A stretch of 64,000 nucleotides of DNA from Chamaecrista fasciculata (GCA_003254925.1 QANZ01016665.1:1-64000), one strand, 5' to 3'; counted from the first letter of the stretch, positions 1-11,991 are shown. Numbers and translations: made by a program. The notes: generated by a model not told the origin, from the letters alone.

Positions 1-1352
1 TTATTTTATTACATGTAATATTTTTATCTTAGTATAAGTGGGAGGATGACCAGAAGGCTCCTCCCACATATAATATAGTATAGATATAGATATAAATATA
101 AATTAGATCCCAAAAGCTTTTTATTTTTCCTTGGTTTATTCTTAAGATGAGATTCAGGTTTTGGATAATAATAAAAAAGGAGATAGTGGTTGTTATAATA
201 TAGATCATATGAGGAAGAAAGCAGGAAATGCTTGGTAATGATATAATTGAATTTGAACCTTAAAACCGGGATGGGGATGATTCTGGTTCTCAAACTTGCT
301 TTTGAGAGACATGCTTTATTTTTTAGAAAGCGACCACTTGGCAAATATCGTTTTCTCTTTGATCCATCTTTTTGGAACTTTCCTTTTATTATTGTTGGCC
401 AATGCCATTCCTTCTTTCGTTTGTGTCAAATATTAGCAACAAATTAGGTCCCTCTCTTAAAGTTAGGATTATGTGGTGGGACACTTGGACTTGTAAGTTG
501 TAATGATAATAATCAATCTCACTCTTCTAACAGAACAGAATCAATCCTCTATAGTTCAATTACTATCAACATATACATAAAATATTTTATATATATATAT
601 ATATATAGTTGTATTATATGTTTTGTGAGGTTGGTAAAAATGACTACAGAAGATCCAGTCCTCGGTTTCAGCAGTTTAAATAGGCCTATGTCAATCCTCA
701 ATCATATAACATGCGATGACATGTTATTTTAGGAAACACTGGGGAAGGAAAGATGCTTGAAAATATACATGTCAAATTGATACATCTAATATATAAGATT
801 TTATTTTCAAATCATTACATTAAAAAAAAATGTTATCTTATCTTCTCAGTTGAGTTAATTGCTGAGATCTTTTCAGGAACTGGAACTTTGGCTTCGGCTA
901 TGGGTTTGGAAGAAAACTTTGGTAACCATGAGACAGGTGATAATTGCAACAGAGATAAACTATCAATTTAGGGCCTGTTAATCTCTAAATTGTATTGTCT
1001 ATATTATTCCGGTTCTTGAATTTTTAAAATTGTTAATTTAATCTCAAAATTCATAATTCATTACAATTTAATCCCTTTAAGATTGAGTTATGTAATGATA
1101 TAGAGTTCATAGAAAGACTAACTTGCAATGAGCCTTAAATATTAAGAAACTAAATCAAGTATTTCAAAAAATTAAAAGCTAAAATGAAAAAGCTCATAAT
1201 CTAGGCACTAAAATGTTAGTTTACTCATTACAACAGTGCAGAGTCCAACATTTTCAGGAAAACTCTTTCTCAAGGGCAATCTAAACTCAGAAGGCAAGAA
1301 CGAAACTTTCTGTTCTGGTTTCAACAATAACATCAAATTGTTTCCAGAAAGA

Positions 1353-1384
<32 letters not shown>

Positions 1385-1538
1385 TGAAGGTTCAGCTTGG
1401 AAATTATAGTAATGGTCTCAGCTTGATCAGTTATATCTTCAGCGGATGGGAAACCTCCAACAGCAACAATAGAATATGATCTATATCTTGCTGTGCTGAT
1501 CATAATGCAAGCCACTAAAGTACAAGCTAATCAGTTGT
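1..1538. other. Intergenic, 3' side of EMC3
   Basis: No coding region is supported here. The stretch is AT-rich. It holds two (TA)n runs near 586-607 and 1356-1381 and a fold-back repeat at about 1005-1230. A short inverted repeat near 38-68 (GTGGGAGG paired with CCTCCCAC) could form a small hairpin, but the stem is only about 8-12 bp. The last few hundred bases before 1539 probably include the EMC3 3' UTR. Confidence 0.6.
1005..1230. repeat. Fold-back MITE-like repeat (ACTAACAATTTGG family)
   Basis: The left arm contains TTAATTTAATCTCAAAATTC and the right arm ends AAAATGTTAGTTTACTC. This is the same layout as the copies near 29058, 32260, 32770, 48770 and 57575, whose outer ends read like ACTAACAATTTGGTC. 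This copy is degenerate. No target-site duplication could be fixed. Confidence 0.4.
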
Positions 1539-3736
1539 TCAACTGACAAATTTCCTCAATACTGCTTCAGCACGCTGCTCGAAACTTGGTAAGGCCCAAT
1601 CATGTTGAGTTATGTCAAGATTGTCTTTCTCAGCACTCAGACCCTGTAAAGCCAAGAAGAACATAACCACAAGATCTAGCTTATACAAAAACGTCGTTGA
1701 AACTTTTTTTTGAAAAGGAAGGGGAGGGGTTGGGCATAAATAGGGTGCATTGGCTTTCAAACATAAGCTACGTAATAGATATAATTTCCACTTCCTTTAT
1801 GAAAAGACATTATACAAGGACCACGCCTTTTCCAAGACTTTAAATTCCGGTGACCACCAATATTTTGACAGCTTTGAGAGCAACAATTGATCTTCAAGAC
1901 TTTAAAGACATGGAAATACAACAGTAAACACAAATACTTCACCTTTGAAGGGTCAAATCCAAATCCACCCATTTGCATCATTCGTTGGGTATCATCTACA
2001 GCTGTATAAGAATATACATAAACTCTAGTAAGTGTTTATCCTATGGGTGGAATATAAAAAATATTAGCAATCTTACAATCCAATATTATACAACAAACGA
2101 TCTAATAAAGAATGTATTTGTTATATACTACAGTTTTAAACTTATCACTAACCATTTTCTTCCCCCAATATGAGGCTAAAGAACCCTCTTAATCCAAACA
2201 GATTGAGGAAGTACCTGAAATGCAATAAAAAAATTGTGATAATTAACCCAAGTTAGAGTGCAAGTGTGCAACAGATAAAGATACATTTAGAGAAAAATTA
2301 AAGGTTTCATAAAATTGTGGATTACCAGGAACGACTACTGACATAGCTAACATCCACTGTGCTTAAGTCAATCCCATTCTGCAACATTGACCTAAACCTC
2401 TGAGTCAATGGAAAGGGTATCTTGGCTGCAGAAATAGAAAATTTTCATTCAGTCATTCATGGCATGATAACGCTACTGGAAGTTTTGAACATTTGTTAGG
2501 TAGGCAATAAAACTAGGGGATGCAGCTGTGGTTGGTACTATAAAATTTCAGGGGGAAAAAGTTATGTGTACTTTATTATATGCACAACAGACCAGTTGTA
2601 TCATTATTAATAGAATTAATTAGTTTGCTGGCATACTAACTACATAGCTGTAAACAGAGATGTCATAAAATATATGAACTGGTAGTTCATTCAAACAAGA
2701 AACCATAACAACCCTACAGGAAAACAAGAGTGTGTATTAAAAATATTACCTGCTACAAATCCAGAAAAGAAAAAGTTCACCCATGCAAAAGTAAGAGTCT
2801 GTCAGACAAAGGGAAAGCATAAGATCAATTAACTAAGGAATCATAGGTTAAACCTACAGTAAAAAAGTTGAGGAGTACGAGTTAAGATCCTATGCCACAG
2901 TATATGGTGAAACTATAAACTACAATACCTGAGGTATGATCATTGATAGATTTTTCTTCATCATATCCATAGCCATGTTTGGATCTGAGAACATCTGTGC
3001 TTGTGGATTCTGGGCTTGACCCTTAGGAACAAACAAGAGTCCATTTTCCTTCAACAAAAAGAAACTCGAGATTAATTCACCGTTTAACAGGGGAATATGA
3101 TTGTTTCAGACTTGACAAAGCTCATAATAGAATAATCATCTACTTCTTATAAGTTTTAATGCTGATTGACAAAGTAAAATTGGAAGTTATTCCACAATAT
3201 AATTCAGCCAAAACAAGGTGTGAATACAAGCACATGGGCCAAAGCACAAGAATTTCAAAGGTCCAACAGCTGAATCAATTAACCCGCAAATCCGGGAGAA
3301 ATCATTACCCACAATAACTGACAAATTTGAACTCTTCAATAAATTCAAATAAAACACATACAAAATTTATGAAAAAAATGCACAATAGGCAAACAAACCT
3401 CATTGCAGAAATAAATCTTGCGAGCCCGAAAAGCCTTTGAAGGTATAAAATTAGCAGCAGCACGTAAATTGCGAGCTCTAAGGATGACTTGTCTTGATTA
3501 TTCATCACCACAAAAGCAACCACATATCAAACTCAGAAAATAAATATAGACATAGTTAACAACTAGATAAGGGATTAAAAATACCCTTCTTTCACAATTT
3601 TAGCATCAGGGGTTTGTGAGGAGCGCATAAGCTTAGAAACAAAATAACGGAGTACTCCAATGAGGACCATGACGACAGAGAGAGGGATAAGCACCCAGTC
3701 TCTGATTGCAGTGTCTAGCACTAGATCTTCTGCCAT
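1539..3736 (-). CDS. EMC3: ER membrane protein complex subunit 3 (EMC3)
   Basis: EMC3 is the Oxa1-superfamily core subunit of the ER membrane complex, which inserts tail-anchored and multipass proteins into the ER membrane. Eight exons read 3736-3585, 3492-3399, 3048-2929, 2798-2750, 2425-2326, 2214-2153, 2001-1943 and 1643-1539, all with GT-AG introns, giving 246 aa, about the usual length for the plant protein. The start [20 protein letters not shown] leads straight into the first membrane segment. Later landmarks are [36 protein letters not shown] (membrane segment), [34 protein letters not shown] and the C-terminal [17 protein letters not shown]. The reading frame is intact across every junction. 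The match to plant EMC3/TMEM111 is from memory of the family and is near-certain. Confidence 0.96.
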
Positions 3737-5390
3737 AGTTCTAACACCTGCAAACAACATGGATGTGAAGCACCATCCTATATATGAACAGCATATGAAC
3801 ATGGTGACTAATTTTGCAGAAATTTGGAAAACTGTAAATTTATAAGTTAGCACAATGATATAAAACATCCATATATTTTCTAAAGTAGTTCAAAATGTTT
3901 TCAAAAAGAAAGCCTCAAGATGCAATTTTCTCTGACATGGCTATAAAACCCATGAAAATTCCTTTCAGCATTTAGTATTAAACCACGGCCAAGGATATAC
4001 AGTCCACACCACCAATGGACAAATGAAGATAAATATTTAATCTAAGAATAATTTATGAATTCTAAATTCAAATTTCAGTGCAGTAGCCACAGAATCTGAA
4101 TCACAATTCCTGAACTGAATGCAATTGAAACATGCAAAATCCAAATATCTATATCATATGTAAACCATGTCAACTATACATCTTTTCTACTTTAAAAGAG
4201 CAAGTTGTTTACAAATTTATTTTCTAAAATTTCCCTTGTGATCTTTCAATTTCTACAACTATCTGTAGTTGAAAAGAAGGACTCAAAGGGGACAAAATTG
4301 ACATTTGCCTCCATTTAGTTATGATAACATAGCCACTTGGGCAACACAAACCCCTTCGGAAATCATTGTGTCTTTCTATTTAATTGCTCTAAAGTTAAAT
4401 CGTTTCAATCTTTAGTAACCTTTAAGTTCCGACCAAAAATGACTCCAAGTAGGGCTGACCATATTCAGAATCGTCACCAATGAAATAGATCACTTCACCA
4501 AAATTAATCAGCCTGGATATGTGATTACTTCATCTAAATTTCATACCAACATTCTCTCCAGAAATGGAAGAAAGAGTTTATGGTGATAGTATTTTAAATT
4601 ACACGTGTACCAAAAATTCCTGATCAATTCCATTCCCCTCTAATTTTGAATATCTCCTTAACAGAGAACGACTAAAAGTACACTAATTTATCCATAAGAG
4701 AGAACAAATTACAGTACTTAATTCAATTAGATGCAAATTTCTATCATAAAAGAGACTAACAAACGGAATTGTGGAATCGGGCAGCAAGATGTCAATGTCT
4801 TTATCACAAGATGATACAACCATTAACTTAATTTTTATAATTATATATGTGAGTGCAGTTAGGATGTGTGAAAAAAAAAGGAACACCACAAAAGGCAGAC
4901 GAATTCACAAATACACGAAGACGAAAATTTTAAAAGAAGGAAGCAAAACCTGAAAGAAGCAGAGACGACGTTTTCCGACTTCTCTCGCGGCGTTTTCTGC
5001 TTCACACTCGTTGGTCCTCTCACTTGCGGCCTCTCTTCCTTACTAACGATGGGGGCTAGGGTTTAGGCATAATGAATTAAGGGATGGGTAGGGTTAGAGA
5101 ATTATGAATTTGAGCTTGGATCGATTTTAAACAATAACAGTGGCATTACACTATCATCTACCAATAGCAACATGAACAAAATCCCAAAATACTATATAAG
5201 ATCCAAAATCTACCTATCTTTCTTACCTTATCCTGGGCGACAAAACTGGAAATCCTCGATGATCAACGAAACCCTAACGCAGAGACTCAGAGCAAGTTGA
5301 AACGCAGTGGATCTCGGAATTTCAGAAAATAGATGCCCTGCTTGCTGTGTACTTGTGTAGTCGTTTTGTCGATGAAAGGAAAAAGATCTA
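3737..5390 (-). other. 5' leader and leader introns of EMC3
   Basis: Just upstream of the EMC3 ATG there is an acceptor (TTTGCAG, exon resuming at about 3747). Candidate leader exons end at about 4950 (CAG followed by GTTTTG) and at about 5227 (AAG followed by GTAAGA). The leader therefore seems to contain at least one long intron, and transcription probably starts near 5330-5390. There is no other coding signal. The exact transcription start is not visible. Confidence 0.5.
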
Positions 5391-5535
5391 AGCTTGATAA
5401 TATTTAGGTCAAATGTTCAAATTGGTCCTAAATGTATGTTCTTCAGTTCAGTATTGGCCGTAAATATTTTAAAATATTCAAATTAGTCTTAAATATTGCC
5501 ATTTAGTTCATTTTAATCCCTAACTACTGAATGTA

Positions 5536-6036
5536 TAGTACAAAAAACCGGACCGGACCAGGCGGTTCAACCGGTGAACCGGACACCAGAGTGGTCCGGA
5601 ATAAGCAAAATATCGTTCAGAATTTGACCTGGCTAGTCACCGGTTCAACCGGCGGTTGAACCGCCAGACCGGTGAACCGTGAACCGGTTTGACCCGATAA
5701 ATTTTGCAAAAATTACATATTGACCCCAAAAAATTACAAATTGATCCCTGGATACATATTATCTAGTGAAAACTTTAAAAAAAAAATTTGGGGTCAATAT
5801 GTAATTTTTACAAAATTTGTTATGGTTAAAATTGCAAAATAGCTCCAAAGGGTACCAAAGTGTTTAATTTTTACTTTATATTTAAATTATTGTAAGATAT
5901 TAATGTGTATTTGATGAAAATGTATTTTTTAAGTAAACCGGCTCCACCGGTTGAACCAATGACCCAACAGTTGAATCATTGAACCAGTGACCCGAGCCTT
6001 CCACCGAGTCAATGTCCGGTCCATTTTTTTGCACTA
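5536..6036. mobile_element. Non-autonomous TIR element (accggaccgg type)
   Basis: The ends form imperfect inverted repeats: left TAGTACAAAAAACCGGACCGG, right (reverse complement) TAGTGCAAAAAAATGGACCGG. The interior is rich in ACCGGT/GGTTCAACCGG motifs. The flanks TGAATGTA and TGTTTATA could be a decayed 8-bp duplication (5 of 8 match). That would fit a hAT-type element, and the interior resembles the clear hAT-like element at 7013-7601. No transposase is present. Confidence 0.6.
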
Positions 6037-6228
6037 TGTTTATATCGTTCGAACATGACTAGTCTTATGTGTTGATTTTGACAAATATTTTTTCTATCTA
6101 GTTAGGAATAGGACTATTAACAAACAAAGCTAAATTGAATCTCGAAAATAAATTATTCATTTCATAATTAAACAAATTTGATGATATTTCTCTAATTTTA
6201 AATTTAAATTGATATCAAGGAGAATTTA

Positions 6229-6879
6229 AGAGGCGTTTGGTACACGGATTAGAAAATTAGTCCCGGGAATATTATATTCCCAGGAATCACATAATTTCCT
6301 AAAATAGCTATTTTTTAATCCCACCTTAGGGGGTGAGATTAGTCTAATCCCATGACAAGGGATTATTTTTTTCATCCAAAATAACTTTATTACCCCTAAT
6401 TAATTCTTTCTCTACAAACTCTTGTCACTTTTCATCTTTGTCATTCTACAACTCTCGGCCACCTTGAAGTGCAGAAGAAATTTATCATGTTTGCCACTTT
6501 TTTAGAGTGAGACTTTTTTAGACAAATTTATTATGTTGAGAATTATGGACATTGTGTTATGAAATAGTATTTTTCTCATGGATCTATTAATGTTATTTAA
6601 AAATTTTAATTATGATATAGTATTTTTCTCATGAATTATTTTGAAGAATTTCTACATTTGATAAACTAGTAGTTGATAATAAAAAGTCAAGGGCATATTT
6701 GTAAAAGTATTAAACATTCCCAGGAATATCAAAGTTGAACCAAACACAAGATTGTAACATTCCTGGGAATATTGCAAAATAATCCTAGGATTATTTTAAC
6801 TCATCCAAATAGACATTTTTATAATCCTGGGAATGTGATTCCCAGGAATGAAAAAATAATCCGTGTACCAAACGCCCCT
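6229..6879. mobile_element. Non-autonomous TIR element, GGCGTTTGGTACACGGATTA ends
   Basis: The left end AGAGGCGTTTGGTACACGG and the right end (reverse complement AGGGGCGTTTGGTACACGG) are nearly perfect inverted repeats, extending into GATTA. Subterminal CCCAGGAAT/ATTCCTGGGAAT motifs recur in both arms. TA flanks both sides. The GGCGTTTGGT-type end suggests PIF/Harbinger or hAT ancestry, but the superfamily is uncertain. No open reading frame of note. Confidence 0.7.
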
Positions 6880-7012
6880 TAGGGATATGAAACTACCTGC
6901 CATTTGGCTTATCATCCCGCTACCCCTATATTCACTTGTCAGACTCCATTAGTTTAATGGAAACGGATCAGACTGCCTTGATAGTCTACCCGATATATCA
7001 GACTGTTATAAC

Positions 7013-7601
7013 CAGTGTTGTCAGAACCGGACCGGACCGGACGGTCCGACCGCCAACCGAATGTGAAAGCGAGTGGGTTCGACTAAAAAAACCAAACTGT
7101 CAGTTGAACCAGTTTTAACCGGACAAAACCGGTGAATCGGGGTCAAACCGGTGGTCCAACTATTTTTTTAAAAAAAAATCTCTTTTTTTTTTGCTTATGC
7201 TCTCTATTCATTTTCTTATTTGGTCCTCTTCCTCTATTTTGTGTTGAATTTGAAATTTGAGGGTCGAAATGTTGAATTTAATTAACTATTATGAATTTAT
7301 GACTTATTCTTATTTAAGATACATTAAGTCTATTCACTTGCTTGAAAAAATGCATTTAATCTATAATCTTTAATAGTGAAGAGAAAAATTATATTATTTA
7401 GATAAAGAAATGTATTTAGTAATAAATTAAATGCATCTCTTAAACCACAAACAAAAAATATATAGTATTTATATTTAATATATTAAAAATAATTATTTAT
7501 TGAGTCATCCGGTCCAACCAATGGTTCAACCGATTAAACCAATCAGACCGTGAACCGAATGCTTGTCCGAGTCTCTATCCGATTCGGTTCTGACAACACT
7601 G
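7013..7601. mobile_element. hAT-type MITE with 8-bp target duplication GTTATAAC
   Basis: The element begins CAGTGTTGTCAGAACCGG and ends with its inverse CGGTTCTGACAACACTG. It is bounded by identical GTTATAAC at 7005-7012 and 7602-7609. An 8-bp duplication and CAGTG-type ends are hallmarks of the hAT superfamily. The 589-bp interior contains ACCGGT-type motifs near both ends and an AT-rich core, with no transposase, so it is non-autonomous. Confidence 0.85.
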
Positions 7602-7680
7602 GTTATAACTAGTTTATTCCACAAAGTAAAATTGACCTATTATCACCATTCCTCCACTTTACCGAGGAGTTTTACGGGGC

Positions 7681-8304
7681 CTTGCTCTTTTTTTTTTTGT
7701 ACAAATTATCTCTGAAAACATCTATCTCTCCTAACATATTTTTCCAAGCTTCATCAATTACAAAAGAGGAAAAACGTTGTTTCTATATTTTAATTAAGGC
7801 CAAAGTCACAAATTGGTCCCTTATGTATAAGCTAAATTTCAAATTGGTCCCTTATCTTTCATTTGTTTCAGATTGGCCTTACATCTTTTCATGATGTTTT
7901 AAATTGGTCTCGAACATACTTTTGAGACTCAATTTGACATCACTTGCTAGCAATCTTAAATGGACAGAAAAAGAACTCTTCAAGAGCTAACACTTGCTCT
8001 TTTTTTTTTTGTACAAATTATCTCTGAAAACATCTATCTCTCCTAACATATTTTTCCAAGCTTCATCAATTACAAAAGAGGAAAAACGTTGTTTCTATAT
8101 TTTAATTAAGGCCAAAGTCACAAATTGGTCCCTTATGTATAAGCTAAATTTCAAATTGGTCCCTTATCTTTCATTTGTTTCAGATTGGCCTTACATCTTT
8201 TCATGATGTTTTAAATTGGTCTCGAACATACTTTTGAGACTCAATTTGACATCACTTGCTAGCAATCTTAAATGGACAGAAAAAGAACTCTTCAAGAGCT
8301 AACA
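7681..8304. repeat. 312-bp perfect tandem duplication
   Basis: The unit starting CTTGCTCTTTTTTTTTTTGT at 7681 is repeated at 7993 with no difference that I can find, including the length of its 11-T run. Copy 1 is 7681-7992 and copy 2 is 7993-8304; CTT follows copy 2 as extra shared bases. Each copy contains the left end and left target duplication of the TIR element below. Identity suggests a recent event or an assembly artefact. The 70-residue frames in each copy are not genes. Confidence 0.95.
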
Positions 8305-8630
8305 CTTAGTCTCGAACTTGTCACATTTAGACTTGAAATGAGAGAGATATGATCAATTTCACTTGTTTGACTGAAAAACGAGTAATCCACTTTTGGGACT
8401 CGATTTGACCACGTTTGTTGATGGTCTCAAAGTACTTGTGAAAAGAAATATGTAGCTCTGGATTCGTCACATTTGAACTTAAAATGAAATAGATATGACC
8501 ACATTTAATATTTTTTGGATCAATTTGAAACATCATGGAAAGATGTAGGACCAATCTGAAACTAATAAAAGATAATGGACCAATTTGAAATCTACCCCAT
8601 ACATAGAGGACCAATTTGAGACTTTGGCCA
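8110..8630. mobile_element. Mutator-like (MULE) MITE with 9-bp duplication TTTAATTAA
   Basis: The ends are GGCCAAAGTCACAAATTGG on the left and the inverse of TGGCCAAAGTCTCAAATTGG on the right. TTTAATTAA lies at 8101-8109 and again at 8631-8639. A 9-bp duplication is typical of Mutator-like elements. The left end is present a second time at 7798 because of the tandem duplication. No transposase. Confidence 0.75.
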
Positions 8631-8639
8631 TTTAATTAA

Positions 8640-9284
8640 AGTAATATCATTGTATATATTCACTAAGTAGGTTTATATATATATATAAATCAAAATCAAT
8701 CCATATATAATAGTTAATAATAATACTACATTTTAATGTGTATATAATTTAAGGTACCATCCTCCCTTGGGTTGCCAGCAATTTAGATCCCTTAAATAGT
8801 GAGGAGAGAGATAGAAATAAGGATAGACAATGTCTCTCTCTATCTTTGTTTTTATCTCTCTCATCACTACACCCCTAAAGTATTCTAGGAAATTCAAATT
8901 GGCATCGTCACGGTCATCGGTCATCGACTAACTTGTTTAAAACAAAAAGAACTCACAAAGGAAAAACATATATATATATATATATATATATAAAAATCAA
9001 TTGCAAAAGTCATGCAAGTGCCCAATATTGTTGTAATAGTAGATAAGACTTGGTGAGAGATAGATGATACCTAGCTTTGAGGTTAATTAATGGAGATTTT
9101 TACTTGCTCTCAGATCTTTTCTTTAGTTCAAAGAAAACATATATATGTTCCTCAGCATCTCTACATATATATGTATACACATATTATTAATTTTGTTGAT
9201 GTTTCTATCTTTTGGCCTGAAAGATGCTAAACTGAAACTTGTTCTGATTTTGAAAATTATTATCCCATTAATATATCTCCAATA
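8640..9284. other. Spacer/promoter region upstream of the NTF2-like gene
   Basis: AT-rich sequence with (TA)n runs at about 8676-8688 and 8968-8994. No coding signal. The last 150 bp presumably contain the promoter and 5' UTR of the gene starting at 9285, but no single TATA box can be chosen among many. Confidence 0.5.
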
Positions 9285-11991
9285 ATGTCTTGTCCCTCTT
9301 CTTCATCACCACCTTTCGCTCATGCCCAACAAGTCAAGTTTCATAGAAATAGAATAGCCACGTTTTCCAGACTCTTCTTCTTGCCTTCTTTCACATGCAG
9401 ATGCAGCCATTCTTGTAACAACATTATTTCTCTGCCCAGAAAAAGAAGAAATATTAATATTGTTCATCTTCTGTATGCAAATTCTTCTTCTTCTTCATCT
9501 TCATCTCATCAATTACCACTTCTTAGAAATCTCTATTCTTCTCATAGACAAAATTCAGCCTCATCCTTCATTGCTTTTGATCATTCTAATAACAATAATT
9601 CCTCAGAATCCAAAGAAGGAGATCAATGCCCATTATCTCCCTGCAAATTCCTCTCCTTCTTCCAAGACTTGCTAGCACACAAGGTATATTGTCAAGTTTT
9701 TTTTTTTCCTTTTTCTTTTTCTCAAAGCAATTTGTATTTTTTATAAAAGAAAATAGACCAAAAAATTGTATTTCTAATATTCAATAACTAAATCATAGTT
9801 TTGGAATAAATTTAAAGACTAAAAAATAAGTTTTCTCAAATATTTTCTTGATGATAATTTTGTAAACAATTTAAGTTTTGTCCAATTCTTTGATTAAAAA
9901 TTATAGCGAGAGAGGATATATATATATGAATCACTCAATTATAATAACTTATAAGCATGTCTATGGTGTTTGTGTGTGTTGCAGCAAGTATGGGGATTTT
10001 TCTCTTACATGATTAGAGTCTTCGGCAACAGCATTGAAATTGTAGTGAAACAGACACTGCATGATGGCCTCAACATTGGTATCCAGTGGAAAATTGGTAA
10101 ATATAAATTGATATATGGATTTTTTTTTCGATTTTTATAATTTTTGGTAGTTTCCTTTCTTTTCATCATGAGAACATTTTTAATGATATCCTGTGATCAT
10201 GTTTTCATCTAGAAAGTAATACTGATCCTGATAAATTATTGATATACAATTTAGGCATTCCCTTGATTGATAATGAGAAACAGAATATTTGACACTTTTG
10301 CTTTGTCATGTATGTATGGGTTACTTGTGAAGGTGGTTATGCTTAGAATTTCTTGTTTGATTGCAGAATCAGAAAAAATACATGTTCCTCTTGGGAAGGG
10401 TTTTAGCTTCTACATATCTCATAGCTACAGGGGAAAAGCCATGTTAAGGTGTGTTTTAATTCTTAATGTCCATATAAATCCACAAGGATTAATTGTTATA
10501 TATGATTTTGAAATATTTTTGTTATTAGTGTTTTTTAAAATATATATAGATAAAATATAAAAAAAATTATGGACAGTTTTTTATTATTTTAAAATATAAT
10601 AACATAACTATCCAATCTTTAATAGTATTTTTTGTAATTTGAAAATAATTTTAATTTGTTATTAAATTCCACTGTATAAATTATGTTAGGGAATAATTCT
10701 AAGAAAAATTTATAAAAAAGAAGAAAACTTATATACGTGTACTTCTTTTAATAACTAATGTTGTTTATTAATAAATTTGATATTATTGTGTAGTTGATAA
10801 TATCATTTTTTGTTTTGGGGTCTAATTCAGGCATACTGAGAATGTGTTGGGGCCACTGCTGCAACTTTTACCCTTTAGACTGGTATGTCTTTAGAAAAAT
10901 CTAGGTTCTGTTTGATTCCATTTTTTAAAAATATTTTTTTGGAATTACTCTTAAAACTGGTTTTAAAAATTTTAAAAACTAAAAAAAAATTGTTTGGAAA
11001 ACTTTGTTGAAGGTATTTCTCAAATTTATTATAATCTAGACATAAATTTTAAATAATAATAAACTAGAAAATGGACAAGTTTACCTAGTTCAACAAGTGA
11101 GGGTTGCAAGAGCAAGTTGATCGTCCAAGTACCTGCAAGAACTTCACAGGGGGGCCTGCGAAGAATACTCTGACGCTCAAGTTAGAATATGAGAAATGTG
11201 AGAGCAAGAGAATTCTGAAAGGTGAGAAGTAGCTAACCTTTGTCTGCTGGGTTGAGCTCTATTTATAGAGCAGGATGAGAGTGGTGGCCAGCGTGCGGGG
11301 CGCACCACGTAGTCAGGCACGATCTCCACCAGCGAGAGTGGTGTTGACCGAGTTTTGCGGGACAAGGCAATCGTGGGTGATTGCGTGTCGCGTTACTGGG
11401 CGGGCGCCATACGACTGGAGAACGTGGGTATGACTAAGTCCGTGGCCCACGACCTCCGCGGAGCAGGGCAGTCGTGGGTGACTGCGTGTTAATTCGGAGG
11501 CGCGCGCCACGACCCTGGATGGATCACGACCGCCCCTAAGTGTGCAGAGGGGCACGCGATTGGCTCGAGTGTGCCTTGCCAGGTTTGGAGGGGGGAAGAG
11601 GTCCGGTTCAAGGGCCATTTAGGCGTACGCCCAAATAATGATGTATCAAATAGTATTTTTAAAAAAATAATCAAATTCATTATATCTGTATCTTTCAAAG
11701 ATTAAATCTTATAATTTCATTTTTTTAAAATTAAATTAATAAATCTATCATTTTTCACCGATTATATCAAGTTTATAAATTGTTTTTTTCTTCCTGCAGA
11801 AAATAATGGCAGGGCTTGCAGAGATAAAGGAGAGCATATGTTGTTTTATGAGGTGGGAATCAGAGAAAACCCGAAAATTTTGGTGCTGTGGGGTTTCTCT
11901 GTTAGCCATGGCTGTATTGTTATTCTTCTTCAGATTCCTCTCTCTCAAAATCGTGTTGAAATTCTATAATAGACCCTACCTAGGTAGCTAG
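9285..11991 (+). CDS. NTF2-like domain protein with C-terminal membrane anchor, probably organelle-targeted
   Basis: Five exons, 9285-9683, 9985-10096, 10367-10448, 10831-10882 and 11800-11991, give 278 aa with consistent phases. Residues 1-133 are Ser/Asn-rich with many Arg and almost no acidic residues at first, as in a plastid or mitochondrial transit peptide. From about 118 comes the conserved part: FFQDLLAHKQVWGFFSYMIR, QTLHDGLNIGIQWKI, VPLGKGFSFYISHSYRGKAM and LGPLLQLLPFRL. This pattern (short helices, then a 'target/QWK' strand and 'PLGKGFSFY') is that of a plant NTF2/SnoaL-like family of unknown function. Residues about 243-262 are a hydrophobic anchor, followed by a short basic tail. 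The family call is from memory and moderate; the exon model is well supported. Intron 4 (10883-11799) carries an LTR relict. Confidence 0.75.
11075..11640 (-). mobile_element. GC-rich antisense LTR relict inside an intron
   Basis: Base composition changes sharply from AT-rich intron to about 60% GC. Read on the minus strand there is a textbook TATA box (TATAAATAG near 11258-11268) and, downstream of it, leader-like sequence with TTCTAACTTGAGCGTCAGAG and GCAGGCCCCCC. That layout is common to many plant LTR-retrotransposon LTRs (R/U5 region). Upstream of the TATA box lie two related GC-rich segments of about 100 bp (around 11360 and 11464, sharing TCGTGGGTGA.TGCGTGT). I could not find the LTR termini or a target duplication, so this is a fragment. 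Confidence 0.6.

Larger units (their letters stand above)
5405..6935. repeat. Old TIR-element fragment carrying nested insertions
   Basis: It begins GGTCAAATGTTCAAATTGGTCC, closely like another copy starting at 12413. The shared text resumes after an insertion: TTTTTTCTATCTAGTT at about 6089 matches the stretch at about 12610, followed in both by similar AAA-CAAA and CTCATTT/TTCATTT segments. Two younger TIR elements (5536-6036 and 6229-6879) interrupt it. It has no coding capacity. Confidence 0.5.

Noticed and set aside
38..75. Small hairpin GTGGGAGG/CCTCCCAC as a microRNA precursor
   Set aside because: The stem is too short for a plant microRNA precursor and pairing does not extend beyond about 12 bp.
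7682..8206. Two identical 70-residue open frames
   Set aside because: They lie in the duplicated MITE-end repeat and show no domain or codon pattern; they are by-products of the duplication.
11313..11698. Pro/Arg-rich open frames in the GC-rich block
   Set aside because: GC-rich DNA gives long chance frames; the block is an LTR relict in an intron and the frames have no domain.
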